From contig SYJQ01000028.1 in NCBI GenBank assembly GCA_005798405.1, forward strand, positions 124,001-188,000: 64,000 bases of DNA. The letters are read 5' to 3'. This document shows, piece by piece, positions 50,025 to 59,663 of the stretch. The stretch comes from Nitrosopumilaceae archaeon (lineage in GTDB: Archaea > Thermoproteota > Nitrososphaeria > Nitrososphaerales > Nitrosopumilaceae). The position numbers and the translations under genes are program-made. The notes below the pieces were generated by a model. The model saw only the letters and a list, made by a program, of their open reading frames with translations. It made no database searches and was not told where the DNA came from. The stretch's first letter is position 1. The number at the start of each line of letters is the position of its first letter.

Positions 50025-51802
50025 TAAGCGTAAGCTGCATCTTTGCTACGCTGAATATCTATAATTTCATTCAGAGTTGCTTGTTCTTCAGAACTTAACT
50101 TGTGCATAAATTTGGCAAGAAGTTTTTTTGCTTCATGAGACGGAGGAAATGTATAAAATACTTCTTCTTCAAAAATATGTCTACCAATTGTTACACCTTG
50201 AACAGAACATGCAACCTCTTGCCCTACTTTGGCAGAAGTTACAGTTTTTTTATCAAGTTGAATTTGATGGACCAAACCAATTCGCCTTCCATCCTTATTC
50301 ATAAAAGGGACTTTTTGTTTCAGAGTTCCAACATCAATTCTAATTCCAAATACTGCAGGATCAGTATTTCTAAAAACATAGCCTTTGAGAAATGTGAATT
50401 TAGAAATTGGTGTTAGTTCTGCAAAAACTGCATCTTCTTCATTGGCAGTGTCTTCACTTACCCATGCATTGTAATTATCAATCAGACTGTAAATGATTCT
50501 ATCTTCAAAAATTTTGATGTGGCTGCTTTCTGATTCATCTTTTGCATCAGGAAGTACCTTGACATTAAAAGATAATATCACTCCCAGATGTCGGTCATTT
50601 TCTTTGATGGCTTTGGCTTCCATTATATCTCGGCGGTTAACTGGACCAATGTCTGCTTTAGCTATTGGTACTTGAGAGCGTCTTAGCATCTCAACTATTG
50701 CCTCAAGTGAGCCTATAGTATCACATTTTAAAACAACGCCATTTGTTTCCGTATCAATAAACACAGATTTCATTTCAGATTCAATTAGTTTGGTATATTT
50801 TGTCACATCTGCAGGACTTGAGGCAACATACAGAGTACTACCAGGCAAAACACCTTCAAGATCAGGGGATGCGATTTTGAGTCCTGCAGCTGCATCAACA
50901 CTTTGTACGGGTTTGAATTTATCTCTAGGATCTCTCATTTCATCAAGTGGTTTTGGTAAAAGAATTGCTTTTGGTTTTGTTACTATAACTGAATCTCTTT
51001 TTGCAACAACTATCGTGTCACCTTTTTTGATGCTGCCATCAATCAAAATTATGTTAGCTGTATGACCTAGTCCGATCTCATCATTTACTTCAAGCACTAT
51101 TCCTCTAGATTCCTTTTCTTTTTGATCTAATCTTTTTTGCAAGTATTGCTGTGTCAATCCAACCAATACTGCAAGTAATTCAGGTATTCCGACTCCAGAT
51201 CTTGCAGAGATTGGTACAATTGCAATTTCAGATTTAAAGTCTTTAACTCGATAAAATGCTTCAGATTGATATCCCAAAATAGACAGTGTTCCCACTACAT
51301 CGTAGATTTTTTGATCAAGATCAGTTTGAATAAACGCGTCTTGTTCTTTGATTGCTTGTGTGATAAATTTAGTTTCTGATTTTCTCCATCCAGATATTTG
51401 ATCACATTTGTTTAGTGCAACAACAAATGGAACTTTTCTGCTTTGTAGAATTTTTAGGCTCTCATTTGTTTGTGGTTGAAATCCTCTATTAACATCAACT
51501 ACAAGTATTGCAATATCTGCAGCAGAACCGCCTCTTGCTCTGAGATTTGTAAATACTTCGTGTCCAGGTGTATCAATTACTAAAATTCCAGGAACTTGGT
51601 TTTCTGATTCTTGTAATTTTTTGTATAATTGACCACATGTCTCTTTGATTGTTTCAGTTGGAAGAAAACTTGCACCAATGTGTTGAGTAATGCCTCCAGC
51701 TTCCCTACCTTGAACCCCTGTACCCCTAATTCTATCTAAGAGAGATGTTTTACCAGAGTCTACGTGACCAAGAACTACCACTATGGGTTGACGAATTTGC
51801 AA
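50021..51802 (-). CDS. infB: Translation initiation factor aIF5B
   Basis: VVVLGHVDSGKTSLLDRIRG; DTPGHEVF; NKCD. Confidence 0.95.
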   Translation of the reverse strand: MQIRQPIVVVLGHVDSGKTSLLDRIRGTGVQGREAGGITQHIGASFLPTETIKETCGQLYKKLQESENQVPGILVIDTPGHEVFTNLRARGGSAADIAILVVDVNRGFQPQTNESLKILQSRKVPFVVALNKCDQISGWRKSETKFITQAIKEQDAFIQTDLDQKIYDVVGTLSILGYQSEAFYRVKDFKSEIAIVPISARSGVGIPELLAVLVGLTQQYLQKRLDQKEKESRGIVLEVNDEIGLGHTANIILIDGSIKKGDTIVVAKRDSVIVTKPKAILLPKPLDEMRDPRDKFKPVQSVDAAAGLKIASPDLEGVLPGSTLYVASSPADVTKYTKLIESEMKSVFIDTETNGVVLKCDTIGSLEAIVEMLRRSQVPIAKADIGPVNRRDIMEAKAIKENDRHLGVILSFNVKVLPDAKDESESSHIKIFEDRIIYSLIDNYNAWVSEDTANEEDAVFAELTPISKFTFLKGYVFRNTDPAVFGIRIDVGTLKQKVPFMNKDGRRIGLVHQIQLDKKTVTSAKVGQEVACSVQGVTIGRHIFEEEVFYTFPPSHEAKKLLAKFMHKLSSEEQATLNEIIDIQRSKDAAYAY

Positions 51803-51807
51803 TCAGA

Positions 51808-52209
51808 TCACTCAAATGCTACCCTCGATTCGTGATCAAAACTTTCCTGTGAATCAGATGCATGAATGATATTGTCACTAAATCCCAATCCAAAATCACC
51901 ACGTATTGAACCAGGTGCTGCCTCAAAAGATTTTGTTGCGCCAATCATTATTCGTGTAGTTGCAATTGCATTGTTTCCCTCAATAATTGCTACAACTACT
52001 GGACCTGATGTAATAAATGATGTAAGTTCACCAAAGAATGGTTTGTCTTTATGAACGCCATAGAAATTTTCAGCTTGTTTTTGTGTAAATGTAAACATCT
52101 TTAATTTTAAAAGTTTGAATCCCTTTCTTTCAAATCTTGCAATGACTTCACCAGTAAGTTTTCTAGCTACGGCATCAGGTTTTACAATGAAAAGAGTGTG
52201 TTCAGTCAA
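51808..52209 (-). CDS. ndk: Nucleoside diphosphate kinase
   Basis: TLFIVKPDAVARKL; IIHASDSQESFDHE. Confidence 0.95.
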   Translation of the reverse strand: MTEHTLFIVKPDAVARKLTGEVIARFERKGFKLLKLKMFTFTQKQAENFYGVHKDKPFFGELTSFITSGPVVVAIIEGNNAIATTRIMIGATKSFEAAPGSIRGDFGLGFSDNIIHASDSQESFDHESRVAFE

Positions 52210-52211
52210 TT

Positions 52212-52415
52212 TTATTTCTTGTGTTGAATTCCGCCTTTAACGTATTTTTTGGTCCACTTTAATTTTCTTGGATCACGTTTTAGTTCTAGTGCATTTTTCT
52301 TGCATTTTGCTGAACAAAACCATAAAACTGTTCCGTCATTTTTTGCAAGCATTGTACCTGAACCTTTTGCAACAGGTCTAGCACAAAAACTGCAGGGTTT
52401 AACTAAAAGACTCAT
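52212..52415 (-). CDS. rpl24e: Ribosomal protein L24e
   Basis: CSFCARPVAKGSGTMLAKNDGTVLWFCSAKCKKN. Confidence 0.94.
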   Translation of the reverse strand: MSLLVKPCSFCARPVAKGSGTMLAKNDGTVLWFCSAKCKKNALELKRDPRKLKWTKKYVKGGIQHKK

Positions 52416-52424
52416 CTATTTCAC

Positions 52425-52637
52425 CTAATGAATTTTCTTTGCTTCTCTTTCTGTTTCTCGTAGCATTAGAATTTCTCCAATCCTAACTGAACCTTTTACA
52501 TTTCTAGTGAGAATTCTACCTTTATCTTTACCAGAAAGAACTTTTACTCTAACTTGAATAACTTCACCAGCGATACCAGTTCTGCCAACAATTTGAATAA
52601 TTTCAGATTGAGTTACGTCGTCTGTTGTAGTGCTCAT
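52425..52637 (-). CDS. rps28e: Ribosomal protein S28e
   Basis: [18 protein letters not shown]...[22 protein letters not shown]. Confidence 0.95.
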   Translation of the reverse strand: MSTTTDDVTQSEIIQIVGRTGIAGEVIQVRVKVLSGKDKGRILTRNVKGSVRIGEILMLRETEREAKKIH

Positions 52638-53020
52638 TTACTAGTCTTTCCACCTTTAATTTTAGCAATTGCTGAGACAACTTGATCAACTATGTGTTGT
52701 GCATCACCAGCATCTAAAATTGCTGCAGCGGCAGAAGTAATGTCAATGCCCAAAGACTTTCCTAATTCTTGTTTGCTTGGAACAAATGCATATGCTGCAC
52801 CCTGTTCTTCACATAGAATTGGAAGATGAGCAACTACCTCCGGTGGTTCAACATCTTCAGCGATAACGATTAGTTTACTTGTTCCTCGCTCAATTGCCTT
52901 TGTGGCTTCATTGGTTCCTTTCTTTACTTTACCGCTGGTAGATGCGACTCTAACAGCCTCCAAGATTGGATTTACGAGTTCTTCAGGCGTCTCAAATTTT
53001 ACATAATAAGCTTTACCCAT
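52634..53020 (-). CDS. rpl7ae: Ribosomal protein L7Ae
   Basis: [35 protein letters not shown]. Confidence 0.96.
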   Translation of the reverse strand: MGKAYYVKFETPEELVNPILEAVRVASTSGKVKKGTNEATKAIERGTSKLIVIAEDVEPPEVVAHLPILCEEQGAAYAFVPSKQELGKSLGIDITSAAAAILDAGDAQHIVDQVVSAIAKIKGGKTSK

Positions 53021-53061
53021 ACTATGTCACCCTTTAGGGATCATTCTCCATTCCAATCATG

Positions 53062-54432
53062 CTAGTAATTGGTTTTAAAAGTGTTATCGGAAATGACAGA
53101 CTTGACTTTTTGGAGGTATTTTGTCATCAAAGTGTCCAATTTTTGCTGACTTTCAGCTTCGCCATATATTCTGATTATGGGTTCTGTTCCGCTAGGTCTT
53201 ATCATTACCCAATTTTTAGAATCAGTTGTAATTTTGATTCCATCAGTTGTATCAGAATTTGGAAATTCTTCTTTTAGTGATTGTATTAATTTTTTAGAAT
53301 CTTCATGAGAACAAGCAACTTTATCTTTAGTTGTAAAAGAAGGTGGAAGACTAGAAGTTTCCTCAGATAATGTTTTTTCAGATGTAGCTAAAAGTTCCAA
53401 CATTAAAGCTAAAGTCATACAACCATCTCTTACTTGATTATGTTTTCCAAACATGAATCCACCATTTTCTTCAAAACCAATCAATGCATTTGTTGGTACC
53501 ATCTTTCGAGATACTTCCACACTTCCAACTTTGGTTCGTATAACTTGAGAATTAAATTCATTTGCAACAAGTTCTATGTTTGAACCAGAATTCAAGCAGG
53601 TAACAACTAGAGAATTGGGATTTTTTTCTAAGATAAATTTTGTCAGAACCAGTGCAGATTTGTCACCAGTAAGTATTTCTCCATTATTATCACAAAATAT
53701 ACTTCGATCACCATCACCATCAAATGCAATTCCAAGATCAGCATTATTTTTTTGAACTGTGTTAGAAAGTTCAGAAAGATTTTGTGGTGTTGGTTCTGAA
53801 CCACGACCTGGAAATGCACCATCAATTTTTTCATTTATCAGAAATGTTTCACATCCGAGAGATTTACAAAATAAAGGTGCAGTCATAGCTTGTGCTCCAT
53901 TTCCTAAATCCAGAACAACTTTAAGATTTCTTGATTTTATTTTTTGTGTATCTATTTGAGAAGATATTCCATCAACATAAACGTCAATTGCTTTATTTTC
54001 TGTTCCTGTAATTCCCCACTTTGAAGGATTTTTTGTCCAATTTTTTTTCAGAAAAATATCTTCGATTATCAATTCATCCTCTCTTGAAATTTCTACTCCA
54101 TCTTTTGCAGCAGGTTTGATTCCATTGTATTGTGGAGGATTATGAGATGCGGTGATCATTATTCCGCCAGAGTATCCAAGTGTCTTTACAGCGTATTCAA
54201 GACATGGTGTTGGTACAATTCCTGCATTATTGCAATCAAGCCCAGCATAATTTAGTGCAGAACATACAACTTTAGAAATTATTGGGCTTGATTCTCTTCC
54301 ATCATATCCAACTAATATCGGTCCTTTTTTGAAATATGTTGCAATTGCTAATGTCATGTCATGTACAAATTCTAAGGTGAAATCTTCAGAAAACACTCCT
54401 CGAATTCCATTAGTACCAAAAAATTTTGCCAC
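53062..54432 (-). CDS. glmM: Phosphoglucosamine/phosphomannomutase
   Basis: FGTNGIRG, MITASHNPPQYNG, FDGDGDR, RPSGTEPIIRIYGEA. Confidence 0.92.
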   Translation of the reverse strand: MAKFFGTNGIRGVFSEDFTLEFVHDMTLAIATYFKKGPILVGYDGRESSPIISKVVCSALNYAGLDCNNAGIVPTPCLEYAVKTLGYSGGIMITASHNPPQYNGIKPAAKDGVEISREDELIIEDIFLKKNWTKNPSKWGITGTENKAIDVYVDGISSQIDTQKIKSRNLKVVLDLGNGAQAMTAPLFCKSLGCETFLINEKIDGAFPGRGSEPTPQNLSELSNTVQKNNADLGIAFDGDGDRSIFCDNNGEILTGDKSALVLTKFILEKNPNSLVVTCLNSGSNIELVANEFNSQVIRTKVGSVEVSRKMVPTNALIGFEENGGFMFGKHNQVRDGCMTLALMLELLATSEKTLSEETSSLPPSFTTKDKVACSHEDSKKLIQSLKEEFPNSDTTDGIKITTDSKNWVMIRPSGTEPIIRIYGEAESQQKLDTLMTKYLQKVKSVISDNTFKTNY

Positions 54433-54479
54433 ACTTTACTTCAATAATAGATAAATTTGTGTTTAATGGCAAGTCCGAT

Positions 54480-54564
54480 GCGGGAGTCGCCCAGCCTGGT
54501 CAAAGGCGTAGGGCTTAGGACCCTATCTCTTAGGAGTTCGTGGGTTCAAATCCCACCTCCCGCA
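54480..54564 (+). tRNA. tRNA-Leu(TAG)
   Basis: Acceptor GCGGGAG/CTCCCGC, anticodon loop CTTAGGA, long variable arm, discriminator A. Confidence 0.94.
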
Positions 54565-54621
54565 TAGATTGTAAATTTCTGTGAATGATTAATAATGAGA
54601 AAATAGTGATCAAAAAAAGTT

Positions 54622-55470
54622 ATGAAAAAGACAGTGATTGGGATTACAGTTGTTGGAAAAGACAGAGAGGGAATAGTTGCATCATTTACTAATTTCGTAT
54701 TTGAAAACGGTGGAAACATCGAAAAAGTAAATCAAAATGTAATAAAAGGTCTTTTTGGAATGTATCTTGAAGCATCTTTTACAAAAGCAGTGGATGTAAA
54801 GAAGTTTGATTCTGGAATTCAAGTATTATCAAAAAAAGAAAAGATGGATGTAAGTACTCATCATGAAACAAATTTAGAAAAAAACATTGCAATACTTGTT
54901 ACAAAAGAGCCACGCTGTCTGGAGACAATACTTGATGCTGCAAAAAAGAAATCATTGAAAGGAAGTATTTCAGTAATTATAGGAACAGAGAAAACATTAG
55001 AACCAATAGCAAAGAAAGCAAAAATTCCATTTATCGTGATAGGAGAATCAAATCAAGAAAAAGCTGAAGAGAAAATAATAGAGGTTTGTAAAAAACATGA
55101 AATTGATTTGATCGTGCTTGCAAGATATATGAAAATTCTTAGTCCAAACTTTGTTTGGAGATATCCAAATAGAATAATCAATATTCATCCATCATTATTA
55201 CCTGCATTTCCTGGTGCTCTAGCATATGCTCAAGCATATGAGAGGGGAACAAAAATTGTTGGTGTAACTTCTCATTATGTAACTGAAAACTTGGATCAAG
55301 GACCAATAATTTTCCAAGATTCTTTTAAAGTTGATCCAAATGATACACTAGAAGAAATCAAATCCAAAGGTCAAAAACTAGAAGCAGATACTTTGTTAAA
55401 GGCAACAAAGATGCATCTAGAAAACAAGCTTGAAGTTCGTTGGAGAAAGGTTCACATCAAGTCCAAGTGA
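54622..55470 (+). CDS. purU: Formyltetrahydrofolate deformylase-like (ACT + formyltransferase domains)
   Basis: ACT-like N-terminus; NIHPSLLPAFPGALAYAQAYERG...DQGPII. Confidence 0.88.
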   Translation: MKKTVIGITVVGKDREGIVASFTNFVFENGGNIEKVNQNVIKGLFGMYLEASFTKAVDVKKFDSGIQVLSKKEKMDVSTHHETNLEKNIAILVTKEPRCLETILDAAKKKSLKGSISVIIGTEKTLEPIAKKAKIPFIVIGESNQEKAEEKIIEVCKKHEIDLIVLARYMKILSPNFVWRYPNRIINIHPSLLPAFPGALAYAQAYERGTKIVGVTSHYVTENLDQGPIIFQDSFKVDPNDTLEEIKSKGQKLEADTLLKATKMHLENKLEVRWRKVHIKSK

Positions 55471-55475
55471 ATTAG

Positions 55476-56210
55476 ATGGTAGAAATTAAATCTCAGTTTG
55501 ATCCCGAACTAAGAAAAAGAATTGTAAAGAAAAAACAAGTTGCAGTGATTCCTGTAGGCTCAATAGAACAACACGGTCCACACTTACCAATATCAACTGA
55601 TTCAGATATTGTTACTGAAATAGCAAGACAGTTATCAGAAAAGGAAAACTTTCTACTTTTACCGACAATAACATATGGAGTATCATATGAACATGCACCA
55701 TTTTTCAACTTGAGTATCAAGGAATCGACTCTTAATACAGTTATTACTGATTTGTGTACATCACTTCTTGCAAATAACATCAGAACAATTTTTGTCATTA
55801 ATGGACATCATGGAAATCTAAAACCGTTAAAAAATATTGATGAAAAATTACAGAAGTTATCAAAAAACAAACTTGATGTTTTCTCACTTTCATATTGGCA
55901 TTTTATGCAAAGAGAATTTGATCATGCTGGATTTGTAGAGACGTCATTGATGCTTGCAATCTCAAAAAACATAAAAATGAAATTGGCAAAAAAGGGACTT
56001 GTTACAGATGGAATGAACAAGTCGCAGATTAGCAGTTTAGGTCGATTGGCAACAAAATCATTTCCAAAAGTTACTAAAAATGGAATTTGGGGGGATCCAA
56101 GAAAAGCCACTAAGAGAGAAGGGCAGATAATTTTAGATGAAATCATGAAAAATCTCGAAAAAAAGTGTCAAACTTGCCTCACTGGGCATAGTTCAAAGTT
56201 ACACCAATGA
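55476..56210 (+). CDS. Creatininase-family amidohydrolase
   Basis: VGSIEQHGPHLPISTDSDI; NGHHGN. Confidence 0.88.
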   Translation: MVEIKSQFDPELRKRIVKKKQVAVIPVGSIEQHGPHLPISTDSDIVTEIARQLSEKENFLLLPTITYGVSYEHAPFFNLSIKESTLNTVITDLCTSLLANNIRTIFVINGHHGNLKPLKNIDEKLQKLSKNKLDVFSLSYWHFMQREFDHAGFVETSLMLAISKNIKMKLAKKGLVTDGMNKSQISSLGRLATKSFPKVTKNGIWGDPRKATKREGQIILDEIMKNLEKKCQTCLTGHSSKLHQ

Positions 56211-56255
56211 AATTTTAATATAATCCCTCAACATCAAAGCCAATAAGTGAAATAG

Positions 56256-56492
56256 ATGTCCGTTGATATGGCAGTAAAAGTATTGGATGAGAGTATCAAT
56301 CAAATCGTATTGATAAAACTCAAAGGAGGCAAAACAATTAGAGGTAGTTTACTCGGTTTTGACCAACACATGAACCTGCTACTTGACTCATCAGAGGAAA
56401 TTCCTGCTGATGGCAATTCAAAAAGCCTAGGAACAATAGTCGTCAGAGGAGACAATGTTGTTATGATATCTCCTCCACCAGCAGCAAATTAG
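56256..56492 (+). CDS. LSm/Sm-like RNA-binding protein
   Basis: [36 protein letters not shown]. Confidence 0.94.
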   Translation: MSVDMAVKVLDESINQIVLIKLKGGKTIRGSLLGFDQHMNLLLDSSEEIPADGNSKSLGTIVVRGDNVVMISPPPAAN

Positions 56493-56502
56493 GTGATATG
56501 AG

Positions 56503-56670
56503 ATGACTAGAGGCACAACTTCAATGGGTGGCTTTACTAAGAAAAAAGTACACATCAGATGTAGAAGATGCGGTAATAATGCACTTCATAGACGTCACCA
56601 CCAATGTGCAAGCTGTGGTTTTCCAGAGGCTAAACGCAGAAAGTATTCCTGGATTAAATGGTATACGTAG
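56503..56670 (+). CDS. rpl37e: Ribosomal protein L37e
   Basis: Manual translation [55 protein letters not shown]; below ORF-track cutoff. Confidence 0.94.
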   Translation: MTRGTTSMGGFTKKKVHIRCRRCGNNALHRRHHQCASCGFPEAKRRKYSWIKWYT

Positions 56671-57603
56671 ATGCAAGAGATTGCAATAATTCTTAGTTCA
56701 TTAGCAGGTGTTGCTACGGCAGCTGCCGCAAGAAAAATGCCAAGAAATAAAACGCAATTACTAAGTCTTGGTGCTAGCTCACATATCAAAAGCCAAATTA
56801 ATTCTCTAAAAATCGAAAAAGATATCCTCACAAAAACTATTTCCAGATTATATCAAACAGATTCAGATTTTCCAAAGATTCAACGTGATAAATTATTGCT
56901 AAAGTACCAACATCAGTTGGGAATTGTATTAGCAAGATTAGAAAAACTTGAAGCTGCAAGTCATCATCCAGATTTAGGTCCAGTTGGAGATGGATTGATC
57001 ACATTAATGGATCAAAAACTATCAAAATTAGATGATAGATTATATGAATTATCATCAAAGATTGCAACTGTAACAATACCAGAAATTAAAAAAGAGCAAG
57101 TAGTTGAAAATAAACCAGAATCAAAACCAAGTAGAAAAGTATTCAACTTTGAAAAACCAGAAGAGGTAAAATTAGAACCAATAGTAATTCCACAATCAGG
57201 TTCAAGACAATCATTTGAATTAACTACATTAACTAGATTTTCAAACAGAGAGCCAAAATTCCCATTATTTGAAAAATTGATTGAACCAAAAGAGCAAACA
57301 ATACAAGAAATAACCAAGTCAAAAGAAGTCATAAGAGAAACAGTTCAACCAAAGATTGAAGATAAAATTGAGATCATACAAGAAACCATTGCAAAACCTG
57401 AAATTAAATTTGAAACAAAGCCAGACATCAATAAAGAAGTTGCAAAGATAACTGAGCATAAAGCCCTTCCAGAGCCAAAGAAATCAAATCCAAGCATAGT
57501 ACTAGAAGATGACTTTGATGAAGATAATTCAGACGACCTAGATAAAATCAAGGGAGAGATAATGAAAGTTCTCTCCAAGATTGAGCAAGCAGAGGTAGAA
57601 TAA
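56671..57603 (+). CDS. Coiled-coil protein of unknown function
   Basis: N-terminal hydrophobic segment, coiled coil, Lys/Glu/Pro-rich tail; abuts L37e stop. Confidence 0.75.
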   Translation: MQEIAIILSSLAGVATAAAARKMPRNKTQLLSLGASSHIKSQINSLKIEKDILTKTISRLYQTDSDFPKIQRDKLLLKYQHQLGIVLARLEKLEAASHHPDLGPVGDGLITLMDQKLSKLDDRLYELSSKIATVTIPEIKKEQVVENKPESKPSRKVFNFEKPEEVKLEPIVIPQSGSRQSFELTTLTRFSNREPKFPLFEKLIEPKEQTIQEITKSKEVIRETVQPKIEDKIEIIQETIAKPEIKFETKPDINKEVAKITEHKALPEPKKSNPSIVLEDDFDEDNSDDLDKIKGEIMKVLSKIEQAEVE

Positions 57604-58278
57604 TTGTCCTACGATGATGCCATTGAGGCATTGTCAACTGATGCATTAAAATTTGTAAAAGACGGTTATGTGATTGGACTCGGTAGTGGTAGAGCAGCTA
57701 CTGTACTTGTAAAATCTCTTTCATCACTAATTAAAACAAAAAATTACAAAATTAAAGGCGTACCAACATCATTGCAGATAAAATTGATTGCAGAGAAAGG
57801 AGGCATTCCATTAGTAGAGGCAGATCATGTTGATCACATAGATGTTGTCTTTGATGGTGCTGATCAAATTGATTCTCAAAGATTTGTCATTAAAGGTGGA
57901 GGTGGAGCTTTGTTACGGGAAAATATTTTGTTTAGTCTAGCTAAAAAAGTAGTAGTCATGGCAGATAAATCAAAATTTGTTAAAAACTTTACAAGAACAG
58001 TTCCAGTAGAAGTTCATCCGCTTGCAAGAAATTCAGTAACAGATGCAATCAAGAAATTAGGGGGAAGAACAGAACTGCGCTCACTTGATAGAGGTTATCC
58101 ATTTTTTACAGAAAATGGAAATATTATTCTTGATTGTGACTTTGGAGTAATCAAAGATCCAAAAGCACTCACCCAAAAAATTAAACAAATTACAGGAGTG
58201 ATGGAATCAGGAATATTTATCAGAAAACCAGATATAATTTACAGAGCCAAGATTGGCGGTAAATTTGATATAATTTAG
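57604..58278 (+). CDS. rpiA: Ribose-5-phosphate isomerase A
   Basis: IGLGSGRAATVLVKSL; FDGADQID; KGGGGALLREN; DKSKFV. Confidence 0.94.
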   Translation: MSYDDAIEALSTDALKFVKDGYVIGLGSGRAATVLVKSLSSLIKTKNYKIKGVPTSLQIKLIAEKGGIPLVEADHVDHIDVVFDGADQIDSQRFVIKGGGGALLRENILFSLAKKVVVMADKSKFVKNFTRTVPVEVHPLARNSVTDAIKKLGGRTELRSLDRGYPFFTENGNIILDCDFGVIKDPKALTQKIKQITGVMESGIFIRKPDIIYRAKIGGKFDII

Positions 58279-58282
58279 AAAA

Positions 58283-59191
58283 TTATTTTGAAGTGTCTTG
58301 AGATGAATTTTCATGTCGGATTGAATTCATAAATTCTGTATTTTCTAGCATTATGTCTATCATTTGTTGGCGTAAAGTAGAATCATCCATCATAGAATTG
58401 AGTATTTGCCCCATCAATTGATCTGTCATCAAATGCATGTGATTTGGATTTCCAAGCATGAATTCAGTCATTTTGTCCCTCATGGAATCATTTACCCAGA
58501 TGTGGTGAATCATATCCATCATAATGTCTTGATTATGAAAAGACATGGCATGTTGCATTGTATCATGAGTGTTTGATTGCATATCTGCATGTGGGGAATG
58601 ATTTTGTCCCATTGGTGAATTCATACCTTCTCCAGTAATTTCTTCATGTACTGAATGCATCCACATAGTATTTTCCTGTAGTGTGTTTGTCATCATATTG
58701 TGTTCTTTCATTTTTGTAATCATTTTTTCTCTAATCTTAGGATCATTAATCATTGGATCCATAAATTTTTTCAAAAAGTTTGAGTCATATTTCATTTTTG
58801 GAATCCACACATTCACTGTTTCTTGCATCATGTTTGGATTTTGTATCATCATATCATGCCAGTGCTGCATCATATTTTGGTTTGAGACCATATTACCCAA
58901 AAGATTGTCAATCATCTCAGGTCGCTTTACAAAAAGTGTGGAATCATATTTTCCATATTTTCTGTCAATTAATTTGAGATATGTAGACGGTGTAATACAT
59001 GTAGGAGAGCCATCACTTTTTTGTAAAAGCATCATTCCAGGTTTACATGTCAATATTTCCATGTCAGGTACTTCTTTCCATTGTTTTCTTGGAGGAATAA
59101 TTTCTTGTGCAAAAGTATTTTCAAAAAGTATTGAAACAAGACTAATGCTTAAAACAAATGTGAATAAAAATAAAATCCAGAATTTATTCAA
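58283..59191 (-). CDS. Exported Met/His-rich protein (possible metal binding)
   Basis: Signal peptide; 40 Met and 15 His in 302 aa by hand count; NQNMMQHWHDMMIQNPNMM. Confidence 0.82.
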   Translation of the reverse strand: MNKFWILFLFTFVLSISLVSILFENTFAQEIIPPRKQWKEVPDMEILTCKPGMMLLQKSDGSPTCITPSTYLKLIDRKYGKYDSTLFVKRPEMIDNLLGNMVSNQNMMQHWHDMMIQNPNMMQETVNVWIPKMKYDSNFLKKFMDPMINDPKIREKMITKMKEHNMMTNTLQENTMWMHSVHEEITGEGMNSPMGQNHSPHADMQSNTHDTMQHAMSFHNQDIMMDMIHHIWVNDSMRDKMTEFMLGNPNHMHLMTDQLMGQILNSMMDDSTLRQQMIDIMLENTEFMNSIRHENSSQDTSK

Positions 59192-59271
59192 TGATTTAGT
59201 AATCGTTTTTATTTTAAAAAGCCTTTGTTAAATTCAAATCAAAATTTAGACTATTTTATGAGTTTAGAAAT

Positions 59272-59349
59272 CTATTCGTCATCTGAAACTAGCCATGATA
59301 GTCCTCTTAGTTCTTCCCATGCAGGTTTTGACTCCTTATTTTCTAACAT
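59272..59349 (-). CDS. 25-aa small ORF candidate
   Basis: Manual translation MLENKESKPAWEELRGLSWLVSDDE*; TATA-like CTTTTAAA ~25 nt upstream. Confidence 0.35.
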   Translation of the reverse strand: MLENKESKPAWEELRGLSWLVSDDE

Positions 59350-59425
59350 AGCATAGTAGAGCAAAAAGTAGTTTAAAAGATACATGAACCATTTGTTCAG
59401 ATCAATGATCCATGGTTAATGAAAA

Positions 59426-59453
59426 AAGACTTGGGCCAAATTGCCCAAGTCTT
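59426..59453 (-). terminator. 11-bp perfect stem, 6-nt loop, followed by T-run on minus strand
   Basis: Minus strand AAGACTTGGGC-AATTTG-GCCCAAGTCTT-TTTTC. Confidence 0.55.
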
Positions 59454-59663
59454 GGACGGTGGTCGGTCAGTAGGTAAACGAATGACTCCTGTTAACGTAT
59501 GAAGACCGTAATAATTTAGGAAATTTTCCTTAAAAGACTCACGTAGAAATTATCAGTATGATCTAAATACTATTTTGATGAAATAAGCGTGATTGGAACT
59601 CTCACCAAACAACTAACCGTTGCTGGTCTTAAGATCCGATCTCAATTTTTTTATTGGAAAATA

